DNA of 64,000 bases from Acinetobacter bereziniae LMG 1003 = CIP 70.12 (GTDB lineage: Bacteria > Pseudomonadota > Gammaproteobacteria > Pseudomonadales > Moraxellaceae). The stretch lies in the NCBI RefSeq assembly GCF_000368925.1, contig NZ_KB849756.1:2247679-2311678 (forward strand), written 5' to 3'. Below are positions 48,061 through 57,132 of this stretch, one piece after another. The position numbers and the translations under genes were made by a program. The notes beneath the pieces were generated by a model. The model worked only from the letters and a program-made list of their open reading frames with translations, did not search any database and was not told the DNA's origin. Each line of letters opens with the position of its first letter. The stretch's first letter is position 1.

Positions 48061-48903
48061 TTAAATCGTTTCTAAAATATACTGACTCAATGCTTTGGCA
48101 TTTTGAACAGGAATCCAATGTGTTGCATCCATAATAATTTCTCTATAAGGTGCAGCAATATAACGATGATTCAATTCGACACTTTTTGCACTTACTGCTG
48201 AATCATGTTTGCCCCAAATAAACAAAGTTGGAACGCGAATCGGTTGAGTAAGATGGCGGTTTGAACTAAATGGAAGTCCTCGATACCAATTTAATGCATA
48301 GCTTAAACGTTGTTCAGCCACCATGTCCTGTTGAAAATCTTCAAGTTGTTTCGTAGTCATTCCTGAATCTTTTAATAGACCTAAGCCTAATTTTGGGACT
48401 TTTTCAAACAACAGCTCGGGAATCTTAGGCAGTTGAAATAATCCAATATAATATGATTTTAATAGTTGATTACTGCTCAGCATTGCTCGCATAAATGCGG
48501 CTTTATGTGGAACTGAAACCGTAATGAGATGTTTAATTTTTTCAGGATAATGCTGGGCAACCTCCCAAGCCACGACAGCCCCCCAGTCATGTCCGACCAA
48601 ATATATAGGTTGCTGGATCATTTCTAATAAAGCATTTACATCTGCTACCAACTCTGCACTTCGATAGTCCCGACGATTTTCTGGTTGCGCCCCAAGACTA
48701 TATCCACGCTGATTAATAGCAAAAGTTCGATAGCCTTGTTCATTTAAGATTTCAGCGGTTTCTGTCCAACTTTTATTGGTTTCAGGAAAACCATGTAATA
48801 ACACAAAAATCTGTCCATCTAAAGGACCTGAATCAATCACGTCAAAGGTTAAACCTTCTCTTTGAAAAGACTCAATACGTTGTTTTTCTATTGCTAAGCT
48901 CAT
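48061..48903 (-). CDS. Alpha/beta hydrolase, epoxide-hydrolase-like
   Basis: This 280-aa protein has H-G-F-P-E-T near residue 39 (oxyanion), the nucleophile elbow G-H-D-W-G-A near 105 with Asp as nucleophile, the acid in W-G-K-H-D-S and the His in A-T-H-W-I-P. An Asp nucleophile points to the epoxide hydrolase/haloalkane dehalogenase branch rather than serine esterases. I chose the ATG at 48903, with a GAG a few bases upstream; an ATG at 48909 and a GTG at 48948 are alternatives. The substrate is unknown. Confidence 0.82.
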   Translation of the reverse strand: MSLAIEKQRIESFQREGLTFDVIDSGPLDGQIFVLLHGFPETNKSWTETAEILNEQGYRTFAINQRGYSLGAQPENRRDYRSAELVADVNALLEMIQQPIYLVGHDWGAVVAWEVAQHYPEKIKHLITVSVPHKAAFMRAMLSSNQLLKSYYIGLFQLPKIPELLFEKVPKLGLGLLKDSGMTTKQLEDFQQDMVAEQRLSYALNWYRGLPFSSNRHLTQPIRVPTLFIWGKHDSAVSAKSVELNHRYIAAPYREIIMDATHWIPVQNAKALSQYILETI

Positions 48904-49151
48904 GGGCATCTCAAATTTTATTTTTACTGATCTTGAAAGTTTACTCACGATTTTTTAACAGCAGTACAGGACATTCTTCACGCTAAACAGGTCGATGATT
49001 GTTCGACAAAAATTCTGTTATTAGGGTTTTACTACAGATAAATGATGCTTAAATTTATCGGCTAGTTTTTGAAAACATTGTCATAGACCTATATTTTTCA
49101 TCTAAATCTCATATCAGTAAGATGAAACGCACACCTTACTGATGATCAACC

Positions 49152-50279
49152 TTAAACAGCAGTAATCGTTCCCAAAACACGATAACCTTTTGCACCCGTC
49201 ACTGCAGGTAAATTTCCACTCAACTGCTGATCAAAACGCATTGCTAACCACGCAAAAGCCGTTGCTTCGACCCATGTTGGTGCTAAGCCCAAGGCAGAAG
49301 TCGATTGCACAGACCAATTATGTTTACGCAGACGCCAACGAAGTTGTTCTAACAAATGGGAATTATATGCACCACCACCACAAACATAGACTTCACCAGT
49401 ATCTAAAGGTGAACGATAGATGGCTTTTTTGATTGCACGCGTGGTCAGTTTCATTAATGTCGCTTGGACATTTTCAGGCGTATCTTCTAATTCATCATAT
49501 TCTAAATCATTACGCCAATCGGAAATTTGCTCATCCAACCACTCTAAATTGAAGTCTTCACGACCTGTACTTTTAGGGGGTTCTTTGGAAAAATATTCAT
49601 GTGACTGCAAACGATCTAACAAGGAACGAATCGGTTGACCATAAGCTGCCCAATTGCCATTTTCATCATAAGGCTGCCCAGTATAACGATGACACCATGC
49701 ATCCATGAGAATATTGGCAGGTCCTGTATCGAACCCATAAACACCTTGTTCATTCCCCGCAGGCAACATACTGACATTGGCGATTCCACCTAAGTTGAGA
49801 ATCACACGATGAATCGTTGCATGTTGGAACAATGCCTGATGAAATGCAGGAACCAATGGTGCACCTTGCCCACCTGCTGCCATGTCACGACGTCTAAAAT
49901 CTGAAATTACAGGAATCTGGGTAATCTCAGTGATGATATTCGGATCGCCAATTTGTAAGGTAAAGCCATGTTCTGGACGATGTCGAATTGTCTGCCCATG
50001 TGAGCCAATAGCTTTGATCTGGCTTCTATCTAAGTTATTTTCTTGTATTAGTTGATTAATACCATTTCCAATCATGGTTGCAAGCGCCACATCTGCCTTA
50101 CCCATTCGATCAATTTCATTATCATCGGGTAAAGTCAAAGCCATCAATTCATCCCTTAAATCAGGATCAAAAGCGACGGTAAGTGTGGCATGAACATGTA
50201 AAGGATCAAATGAAGCTGCAACAAAATCGACGCCGTCCATGCTGGTTCCAGTCATTACGCCAATATAGATTGTTGTCAT
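49152..50279 (-). CDS. anmK: Anhydro-N-acetylmuramic acid kinase AnmK
   Basis: AnmK cleaves and phosphorylates 1,6-anhydroMurNAc to MurNAc-6-P, a peptidoglycan recycling step that in this pathway feeds MupP (1360-2031). The 375-aa product starts with the hallmark G-V-M-T-G-T-S-M-D-G-V-D and has G-S-H-G-Q-T-I-R-H, N-L-G-G-I-A-N and F-D-T-G-P-A-N. I start it at the ATG at 50279; the frame is open upstream to 50414, but that would overlap tyrS in antisense. It is divergent from tyrS, as in many relatives. Confidence 0.94.
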   Translation of the reverse strand: MTTIYIGVMTGTSMDGVDFVAASFDPLHVHATLTVAFDPDLRDELMALTLPDDNEIDRMGKADVALATMIGNGINQLIQENNLDRSQIKAIGSHGQTIRHRPEHGFTLQIGDPNIITEITQIPVISDFRRRDMAAGGQGAPLVPAFHQALFQHATIHRVILNLGGIANVSMLPAGNEQGVYGFDTGPANILMDAWCHRYTGQPYDENGNWAAYGQPIRSLLDRLQSHEYFSKEPPKSTGREDFNLEWLDEQISDWRNDLEYDELEDTPENVQATLMKLTTRAIKKAIYRSPLDTGEVYVCGGGAYNSHLLEQLRWRLRKHNWSVQSTSALGLAPTWVEATAFAWLAMRFDQQLSGNLPAVTGAKGYRVLGTITAV

Positions 50280-50361
50280 GAGATATTCTTCGCCTGCATT
50301 ATGCTGAAAAAATGTTAGTATATCGCACAAATAGTCTAACTGAAGTATTTGGGTTTTTGTA

Positions 50362-51576
50362 ATGTCAAATTTCCTGCCGGCTGAAGAACAACTTGCCCTC
50401 ATTCGCCGAGGCACTTATGAAATTATTTCTGAAGAAGATCTTCTGAAGAAACTGAAAGAAAATCGTCCTTTAAAAATTAAAGCAGGATTTGATCCAACTG
50501 CACCAGATTTACATTTGGGTCATACAGTTTTAATTAATAAGTTAAAAGCTTTTCAAGATCTTGGACATGATGTCACGTTCTTGATTGGTGACTATACTGC
50601 GATGATTGGTGATCCAACAGGTAAAAGTGCAACTCGCCCACCACTTTCACGTGAGCAAGTTTTAGAGAATGCAAAAACTTACCAAGAACAAGTGTTTAAA
50701 ATTCTTGATCCAAATAAAACCAAAGTTCGTTTTAACTCTGAATGGTTTGCAACAAAAACTGCTGCTGATTTGATTCAATTGGCTTCTCAGCAGACCGTTG
50801 CACGTATGTTAGAGCGTGATGACTTTACAAAACGCTATAACAGTCACCAGCCGATCGCCATTCATGAATTCTTGTACCCACTGGTACAAGGGTATGATTC
50901 GATCGCACTTGAAGCTGATGTAGAGCTGGGTGGAACAGACCAAACATTTAACCTCCTTATGGGTCGTACCTTACAAGGGCGTTATGATCAAGAGGCTCAA
51001 GTGTGTATCACTGTGCCTATTCTTGAAGGTTTAGATGGCGTCAACAAGATGTCTAAATCCTTGGGCAACTATATTGGTGTCTTTGATGCGCCGGGTGCAA
51101 TGTACCAAAAAGTGCTGTCTATGCCTGATAGCTTGATTGAACGCTATTTTGAGTTACTTAGCTTTAAGTCTATGGATGAGATTGAAGTTCTTCTCAAAGA
51201 AATGGCAGATGGGCGCAATCCTCAAGAAATCAAGAAAATTCTTGCACTTGAATTGGTTGAACGATTCCATGGTGCAGAAGCTGCTGAACATGCCCACAAA
51301 GGTGCAGGTAACTTAATTACTGAAGGTGAATTACCTGAAGGTACACCAGAGGTAACCATTTCACGTGGCGAGTACGGTGGAGAAATTTCGATTGTTTCCA
51401 TTTTACGCGCGGCGGGTTTAACTAAAAATTCAGCTCAATCTAAAGATGCTGTTTCACGTGGAGCAGTTAAAGTAGATTGGCAAGTTGTCGATGCTAGTTT
51501 TACAGTGAAAGAAAATGTAACTCTAGTGATTCAAGCCAGTAAGAAAGCCATTGCCAAAGTGACTTTCATTGACTAA
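50362..51576 (+). CDS. tyrS: Tyrosyl-tRNA synthetase TyrS
   Basis: TyrS charges tRNA-Tyr. The 404-aa product is a class I synthetase with the HIGH-like H-L-G-H at about residues 44-47, G-G-T-D-Q-T-F-N in the tyrosine pocket, the exact K-M-S-K-S motif near residue 230, and a C-terminal S4 RNA-binding domain (L-T-K-N-S-A-Q-S-K-D-A-V). The S4 region overlaps a parS-like sequence at 51450-51465. A palindromic terminator follows. Confidence 0.95.
   Translation: MSNFLPAEEQLALIRRGTYEIISEEDLLKKLKENRPLKIKAGFDPTAPDLHLGHTVLINKLKAFQDLGHDVTFLIGDYTAMIGDPTGKSATRPPLSREQVLENAKTYQEQVFKILDPNKTKVRFNSEWFATKTAADLIQLASQQTVARMLERDDFTKRYNSHQPIAIHEFLYPLVQGYDSIALEADVELGGTDQTFNLLMGRTLQGRYDQEAQVCITVPILEGLDGVNKMSKSLGNYIGVFDAPGAMYQKVLSMPDSLIERYFELLSFKSMDEIEVLLKEMADGRNPQEIKKILALELVERFHGAEAAEHAHKGAGNLITEGELPEGTPEVTISRGEYGGEISIVSILRAAGLTKNSAQSKDAVSRGAVKVDWQVVDASFTVKENVTLVIQASKKAIAKVTFID
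51450..51465. other. Weak parS-like sequence inside tyrS
   Basis: TGTTTCACGTGGAGCA matches 14 of 16 bases of the parS consensus. It lies in coding DNA where other CACGTG sites also occur, so it may be chance. Confidence 0.3.
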
Positions 51577-51596
51577 TTACAGTTAAAATTGCTTTG

Positions 51597-51626
51597 AAAA
51601 GCCATCAATATTGATGGCTTTTTTTT
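51597..51626 (+). terminator. Terminator after tyrS
   Basis: AAAAGCCATCAAT pairs with ATTGATGGCTTTT, followed by a T run. The core GCCATCAATATTGATGGC is an 18-bp palindrome. Confidence 0.92.
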
Positions 51627-51640
51627 GTCTCCAGCAACTT

Positions 51641-52648
51641 TTATTCTCCTGCTAGCGAACACTCAAAATTGGTACGATCCACAGTACAACGTGCCCTTTT
51701 TAATACGGACATCATTACAGGATCGTAAATCCCTCTTTTGGTCAGCTCTATGCGTCCATCACGTAACAATTTCTGATAACGAAGTGCATCGTCTTTGGTC
51801 ACATTTAATTTATATTTTGCAGGAATTTCAGCTTCCATTTTTTCTATTTTTTTAAAAGAACTGTTCAATTGTTTAACTGACCATTCTCGAGACTTCATGC
51901 CGAAACCATCAGGAAATTGATCGGACTTAATAATTAAGTCAGCCGTCACATTGACTACGGGATAAGTAAACATTGCCCCATTCGCCCCTATACCCTTATA
52001 AATTTCTAACGGCTTGAAAGCATAAGCTGGTGAAGCAATGGCATCTACTTCACCATCATTAAATCTTTTAACAAAATTAAAAATATCAGAAGGCACACCA
52101 ATCGCCCCAACCCGTTCAACAGCAATCTTTTGTGCAATATCGTAATGCAGATAAGCAAATTTTTTCCCTTTACCCTTTTCTAGGGTATTGATTGAACGAT
52201 CACGAACAAAAATATAGGCGATCCCAATAGGTGTGATCGCGACCAATTCATATTTAATGCCATTTTTTTCAGATACCAATCGCTTGGCATTGCGTTTATC
52301 CAAAGCATAATTAATCGCTTTTTTGGCAATTTCATTGTTGGGAATTCCACCTAAAGCATCAATTGAACCCCCAAATTTATTGTACTCACGTGAGCGCATA
52401 GTGGTCATGGCAGCAGCATCACACTTATTGGTCTTAAAGTTTTTATCCACCATTTCTTCTGACTGATATACCGTTAAATTGACGTCTGCACCCCATGCTT
52501 TTGCTGCCAAAGCCCATTCTTCCATCAATTTATAAGACTCACCTGCCTTTCCCAACAAATCAAAGACACAAACATTTTGCTTGGCTTGTGCCCAAGGTGA
52601 CAGAAAAATAGAAACAATAAGAAGTAAATATCTAGCCTTATTCATCAT
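51641..52648 (-). CDS. AdeT-like periplasmic solute-binding protein, copy 2
   Basis: This 335-aa paralogue of the AdeT family has a signal peptide ending W-A-Q-A, then K-Q-N-V-C-V-F-D-L-L-G-K. It keeps the family Cys and the R-Y-Q-K-L-L-R-D-G-R-I-E-L-T-K-R-G-I-Y-D segment and ends S-L-A-G-E. It is closer to copy 3 than to copy 1. The start may be either ATG of the pair at 52648 or 52645; GGAAG precedes both. It is transcribed toward tyrS. Confidence 0.75.
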   Translation of the reverse strand: MMNKARYLLLIVSIFLSPWAQAKQNVCVFDLLGKAGESYKLMEEWALAAKAWGADVNLTVYQSEEMVDKNFKTNKCDAAAMTTMRSREYNKFGGSIDALGGIPNNEIAKKAINYALDKRNAKRLVSEKNGIKYELVAITPIGIAYIFVRDRSINTLEKGKGKKFAYLHYDIAQKIAVERVGAIGVPSDIFNFVKRFNDGEVDAIASPAYAFKPLEIYKGIGANGAMFTYPVVNVTADLIIKSDQFPDGFGMKSREWSVKQLNSSFKKIEKMEAEIPAKYKLNVTKDDALRYQKLLRDGRIELTKRGIYDPVMMSVLKRARCTVDRTNFECSLAGE

Positions 52649-53069
52649 CTAAACTTCCATATTTATTTACAGATAAATTGAAATTTATGTAAACAATTCA
52701 GTCCACAATAAATTGCTTTAATACACATTTAATAAATAATAATGTGATACATACTACACAAAATTTAAGCATTTTTATCATTTTTTGATCGGAAAGTTAG
52801 CACTTGCATTAGCTTCAAAATAAAACGAATTAAAATTCAATTATTAATATCAAATAAATAAAATTTTAATATTGTTAAAATATACTAAAAAATTAACATT
52901 TCGCTGTTGTAATCCAAGCAACATGAAGAAGTATGCTGTCAGATTCACTTCTCTTTTTGTGATTTGTCACCCTAAAACCAATTTGTTTTCGGTTTTATTC
53001 AATACATTTTTTGAACTCTGGGATTTATCCTTTAATATATCGCATCCAATAGGCAACAGTCAGCTTCTT
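52649..53069. other. AT-rich intergenic region
   Basis: About 420 bases between two divergent genes. An open frame extends upstream of the ABC-F start, but it has no ribosome site and a composition unlike the protein. I see no repeat or RNA gene; promoters for both sides must lie here. Confidence 0.5.
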
Positions 53070-55004
53070 ATGATTCAGTTAGATCAACTTTCAATTCGTC
53101 GCGGTGGACGCATTTTATTTCAAAAAGCGTCAATGCAACTTCATTCTGGTTGGAAAATTGGTTTAACGGGTGTCAATGGTGCAGGTAAATCCACCCTCTT
53201 CTCAGCATTACTCGGTGGTATTGAATCTGATAGTGGTAGTCTGACTCGCCCAAATATTTGGACTGTTGCCCATATGGCTCAAGAGATCAAAGCGCTCGAT
53301 ATGAAAGCCATCGATTTTGTGTTGTCTGGCGATGAAGAATATTGGCAAATTCAAGATCAATTAAATCATCCAGAAAACCTAAGTAATGATGAGCTCGCAC
53401 ACCTATATAGCCGTTTTGAAGAAATTCACGGTTATACAGCATCTTCTAAAGCATCACAATTGATGGCTGGATTAGGCTTTTTTGAGCATCAATCTGAACT
53501 TTTAGTGTCGAGCTTTTCAGGTGGATGGCGTATGCGCTTAAATTTAGCGCGTACATTGATGAGTCGTTCAGATTTACTTTTACTCGATGAACCAACCAAC
53601 CATTTAGATTTAGATGCAATTCTTTGGTTAGAAGATTGGTTAAAAGCATATGAAGGCACACTGATTTTAATTTCACATGACCGAGATTTCTTAGATGCTA
53701 TTACGGATCATATTTTACATATTGAAAATCAGATCTTGACCTTATATACAGGCAATTACTCTACTTTTGAAACTACGCGTGCGGAACGCTTAGCACAACA
53801 GCAGCAAGCTTTCGAAAAGCAACAAGAAGCCAAAGCACATCTACAAAAATTTATTGATCGTTTTAAAGCCAAAGCCACCAAAGCACGACAAGCTCAAAGC
53901 CGTATTAAACAACTGGAACGAATGCAGGAACTCGCACCTGCGCATGTCGATAATCCATTTACGTTTAGTTTCCGAGAACCCAGCAAAATGAGTTCTCCGC
54001 TACTTACATTGGAACATGCAGATATTGGTTATGGTGATAAACTAATTGTGACCAATGTTAATTTACAGATCACGCCTACCAGCCGTATCGGTTTATTAGG
54101 TATGAACGGTGCGGGTAAATCGACGCTGATTAAATCTCTGGTAGGTGATTTAGCGCTAATACAAGGCGTCCGCAAAGATTCTGAATTATTAAATATTGGA
54201 TATTTTGCACAGCATCAAATGGATGCTTTAGATGGCAATGCAAGTCCAATGCTGCAACTTGCACGAATCGCAGACCCGAAAATTAGTGAAGCCACCTTAC
54301 GTTCATTTTTAGGCAGCTTTGGATTCAGTGGCGAACGTATGGACACTCCTAGTGAAAGTTTCTCAGGTGGTGAACGTGCCCGTCTGGCGTTAGCACTCAT
54401 TGTTTGGTTACGTCCCAATGTGCTCATCCTTGATGAACCAACCAACCATTTAGATTTAGATATGCGTCATGCTTTAACTATGGCGCTACAAGATTTTGAA
54501 GGTGCTGTGGTTCTGGTTTCACACGAACGTCAATTAATTGCGTCAGTATGTGATGAACTGATCTTGGTTCATGCAGGTCAAAGCAAAGAATTTGACGGTG
54601 ATTTACAAGATTATGCAGCATGGTTACGCCAAGCACGTATTGATATGATGAAAAATGGTCAAAAACCAAGTGCCCCTATTCAGTCTCAAGTCGTTGAAAA
54701 AACCAGCATCTCTAAAGTCGACAAGGAAGCTCAACGGAAAGAAGCCGCACGCCAACGTGAACTGAGCCGCCCGATTCGCAAGAATATAGAGAAAATTGAA
54801 AGCCAAATTGGCAAAATTCAGCCTAGACTTGTTGAAATTGAGGAATCTTTAGCAGATTCAGCACTTTATGAAGCAAATCGTAAAGATGATTTGCTCAAAT
54901 TAATGAATGAACAAACTGAACTCAAAACAAAGCTAGAACAAGCTGAAGAGCAAATGCTAGAGTTAATGATGGAGCTTGAAACATTAGAAAGTTCTTTCGA
55001 ATAA
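53070..55004 (+). CDS. yheS: ABC-F ATPase, YheS family
   Basis: This 644-aa protein has two ABC domains and no membrane segments. Walker A motifs are G-V-N-G-A-G-K-S and G-M-N-G-A-G-K-S; signatures are S-F-S-G-G-W-R-M-R and S-F-S-G-G-E-R-A-R; both Walker B regions read L-D-E-P-T-N-H-L-D-L-D. A charged linker of about 80 residues separates them, and a coiled C-terminal tail follows. ABC-F proteins act on the ribosome and relieve stalled translation. The start ATG at 53070 is placed at the domain start, since the upstream 66 codons look non-coding. Confidence 0.9.
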   Translation: MIQLDQLSIRRGGRILFQKASMQLHSGWKIGLTGVNGAGKSTLFSALLGGIESDSGSLTRPNIWTVAHMAQEIKALDMKAIDFVLSGDEEYWQIQDQLNHPENLSNDELAHLYSRFEEIHGYTASSKASQLMAGLGFFEHQSELLVSSFSGGWRMRLNLARTLMSRSDLLLLDEPTNHLDLDAILWLEDWLKAYEGTLILISHDRDFLDAITDHILHIENQILTLYTGNYSTFETTRAERLAQQQQAFEKQQEAKAHLQKFIDRFKAKATKARQAQSRIKQLERMQELAPAHVDNPFTFSFREPSKMSSPLLTLEHADIGYGDKLIVTNVNLQITPTSRIGLLGMNGAGKSTLIKSLVGDLALIQGVRKDSELLNIGYFAQHQMDALDGNASPMLQLARIADPKISEATLRSFLGSFGFSGERMDTPSESFSGGERARLALALIVWLRPNVLILDEPTNHLDLDMRHALTMALQDFEGAVVLVSHERQLIASVCDELILVHAGQSKEFDGDLQDYAAWLRQARIDMMKNGQKPSAPIQSQVVEKTSISKVDKEAQRKEAARQRELSRPIRKNIEKIESQIGKIQPRLVEIEESLADSALYEANRKDDLLKLMNEQTELKTKLEQAEEQMLELMMELETLESSFE

Positions 55005-55019
55005 TGCTTTTTGAATCAG

Positions 55020-55050
55020 CTAGAGGTGGAGGCATCCACCTCTAGTTTTA
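55020..55050 (+). terminator. Terminator after yheS
   Basis: CTAGAGGTGGA (55020-55030) pairs with TCCACCTCTAG (55035-55045), followed by TTTTATTT. Confidence 0.88.
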
Positions 55051-55962
55051 TTTATAAAAACACAAATAAATCAATAACTTAAAATAAAAATTTTAATCAT
55101 GCAATAAACCTTTTATGAAATCCTTCATGGTTCACTGCAACATCGCCCAATCTCATTCCTTTTTATTCCCACGACAATTCTTTTTTTGATTTTCAACGAT
55201 CAAAGCCATTTTTAATGTGTTCTTGATGCACATTCAACATAACTGATGCTTCTGATCAGATCTGATCAATTTTTAATATGGAAAATACGCAGTCCATTTT
55301 TGAATAATTTTTTAAGTCAAAGCCTCTAAAATCTCTCAAAAAGATACATAACTTTTATTTATAATTTAAAAAATAAGCGTGGAACATATTAGAATTACTA
55401 CAAAATTTAGAAATAGAGTGTTTTCCTGATAATCTTGTTCAAATTTAAGCGTTTCTGATCAAACAATTGTGGATAACTAAGATTTAATCACTGTTTGTTG
55501 AAAAATTTTCACAGTCCATTTTTTAAGATTTTTATGGTATTTGAGCATTAAAGTTTTTACTTTCTGTAGTCAAAATTCGTTCGAAATCCAAAATTACCCA
55601 CAGACTTATCAACAACATTTTGATCAAGAATCAATCACAATTCAAGTATAAAATTTGTCCATTCGTCGCTTTTTTAATGTGTATCTGATTTTTTAAAAAA
55701 GTTAAATTGAGTAAAAAATAGTGAAAATTACACAATCTTGTTACATACAAACAATTTGTAATAAAAGCAGTACCACTTACTTAAAAATTTGATTTAGTTA
55801 TGAAAATGAATGATATGTAATAAAATGAACCAACTAGTTCACAATAATTATCAAAAAAATAAAAATAAATGGAGTAAATACTCTATTTTTTTCAAACAAA
55901 GCTGATTAATATTGCGCTTAAGGAAAGTTCCTCAAGATGAACAAATAGATCAGGACGAAAAT
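55051..55962. other. Long non-coding region with repeats and a DnaA box
   Basis: No ORF is supported in about 910 bases of AT-rich DNA. It contains a perfect DnaA box (TGTGGATAA at 55468-55476), two near-boxes (TTACCCACA 55594-55602, TTATCAACA 55606-55614), a palindrome TGATCAGATCTGATCA at 55253-55268, and direct repeats AGTCCATTTTT (55291 and 55512) and TTTTTAATGTGT (55209 and 55671). The repeats suggest internal duplication. A regulatory or replication-linked role, or an unrecognised RNA, is possible. Confidence 0.55.
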
Positions 55963-56970
55963 ATGAAAAAAATTGCATTCGCTATTGCCGCTACTTCTTT
56001 ACTTGGAGTGAGCTCAGCATCTCAAGCTGCTATTGATGTTTGTGTATTCGACTTATTGGGTAAATCTGGTGAATCGTTCCAGATGGCTCAAGAATGGGCA
56101 TTGACAGCAAAAAGTTGGGGTGCAGATATTAATCTTATCCCTAAACAAGATGAAGCTGTTGCTGATAACGATTTTAAAGCGGGTAAATGTGATGGCGTGT
56201 TTATGACCGCAATGCGCGCACGTCAATATAATAAATTTGTAGGTTCAATCGATTCAATTGGTGGTGTACCAAGTAATGCGATTGCACAAAAAGCCATTAC
56301 TTTTGCTTTAGATGCACGTAATGCAGCAAAAATGACCACAACCCTAGGTGGTAAAAAATATGAAGTTGCAGGGATCGCACCATTAGGTTCAGCATTTATT
56401 TTCGTACGTGATAAAAACATCAACTCAATCGAAAAAGCTGCTGGTAAAAAGTTTGCGGTATTGAGCTATGATAATGCACAAAAAATCTTGGTGCAGCGCG
56501 TAGGTGCACAAGCAGTGCCATCAGATATCACTAACTTTGTTGCTAAATTCAACAATGGTCAAGTTGATATGGTTGGTGCGCCTGCATATGCTTATAAACC
56601 ACTTGAAATTCAAAAAGGTTTAGGTGCAAACGGGGCGATGTTTAACTTCCCAGTTCTACAAGTAACTGCTGACTTTGTCATTCGCCCAGAGAAATTCCCA
56701 GCTGGCTTTGGTCAAAAATCTCGTGATTATTTTGTGAAAAACTTGCCAAAAAGCTTTGCAATGATCAACCGTTTAGAAGCAACCATTCCAGCAAAATACA
56801 AGATGAATTTAACGGCTGAAGATAAACTTAAATATCAAAAGTTAATGCGTGACGGTCGTTTAGAACTGACTAAACAAGGTATTTATGATGCAGGTATGAT
56901 GTCAGTACTGAAAAAAGCACGCTGTTCAGTAGATAAAGCCAACTTTGAATGTACCCTTGGCGGTGAATAA
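55963..56970 (+). CDS. AdeT-like periplasmic solute-binding protein, copy 3
   Basis: This 335-aa exported protein is the third AdeT-family copy. The signal peptide ends S-Q-A-A, and the mature part starts I-D-V-C-V-F-D-L-L-G-K-S-G-E-S. It has K-A-G-K-C-D, R-Q-Y-N-K-F-V-G-S-I-D-S-I-G-G, F-N-N-G-Q-V-D-M-V-G-A-P-A-Y and ends T-L-G-G-E. The ATG at 55963 lies seven bases after CAGGA; a TTG-started frame upstream is unlikely. The very long leader and strong terminator suggest a well-expressed, regulated gene. Confidence 0.77.
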   Translation: MKKIAFAIAATSLLGVSSASQAAIDVCVFDLLGKSGESFQMAQEWALTAKSWGADINLIPKQDEAVADNDFKAGKCDGVFMTAMRARQYNKFVGSIDSIGGVPSNAIAQKAITFALDARNAAKMTTTLGGKKYEVAGIAPLGSAFIFVRDKNINSIEKAAGKKFAVLSYDNAQKILVQRVGAQAVPSDITNFVAKFNNGQVDMVGAPAYAYKPLEIQKGLGANGAMFNFPVLQVTADFVIRPEKFPAGFGQKSRDYFVKNLPKSFAMINRLEATIPAKYKMNLTAEDKLKYQKLMRDGRLELTKQGIYDAGMMSVLKKARCSVDKANFECTLGGE

Positions 56971-56993
56971 TACAATTGAGTATTTCAATATTT

Positions 56994-57033
56994 GCAATAA
57001 AAAACCAGTTTTCATAAACTGGTTTTTTATTGC
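56994..57033 (+). terminator. Strong terminator after AdeT-like copy 3
   Basis: A perfect 18-bp stem (56994-57011 and 57016-57033) has a four-base loop and a T-rich 3' arm. Confidence 0.92.
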
Positions 57034-57076
57034 TCTCTTTTTAAATTTAGAATCATATATTTAAATTATTAATCAC

Positions 57077-57115
57077 AAAAAAAGGGAACAAACCAAAGTT
57101 TATTCCCTTTTTTTT
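57077..57115. terminator. Bidirectional terminator after gyrB
   Basis: AAAAAAAGGGAA (57077-57088) and TTCCC plus a T run (57103-57115) form a hairpin that can end gyrB transcription from the minus strand. Confidence 0.85.
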
Positions 57116-57132
57116 GCACTGCATTTCTTCAA

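Noticed and set aside
50280..50414. N-terminal extension of AnmK across the tyrS start
   Set aside because: It would overlap tyrS in antisense, and the AnmK family starts with the G-V-M-T-G-T-S motif close to the N-terminus.
50645..50660. CACGTG sequences in tyrS (50645, 51357) and gyrB (near 58390)
   Set aside because: Only half of the parS consensus is present around the core, so binding is unlikely.
52872..53069. N-terminal extension of the ABC-F protein
   Set aside because: No ribosome site, atypical composition, and the family protein starts at the ABC domain.
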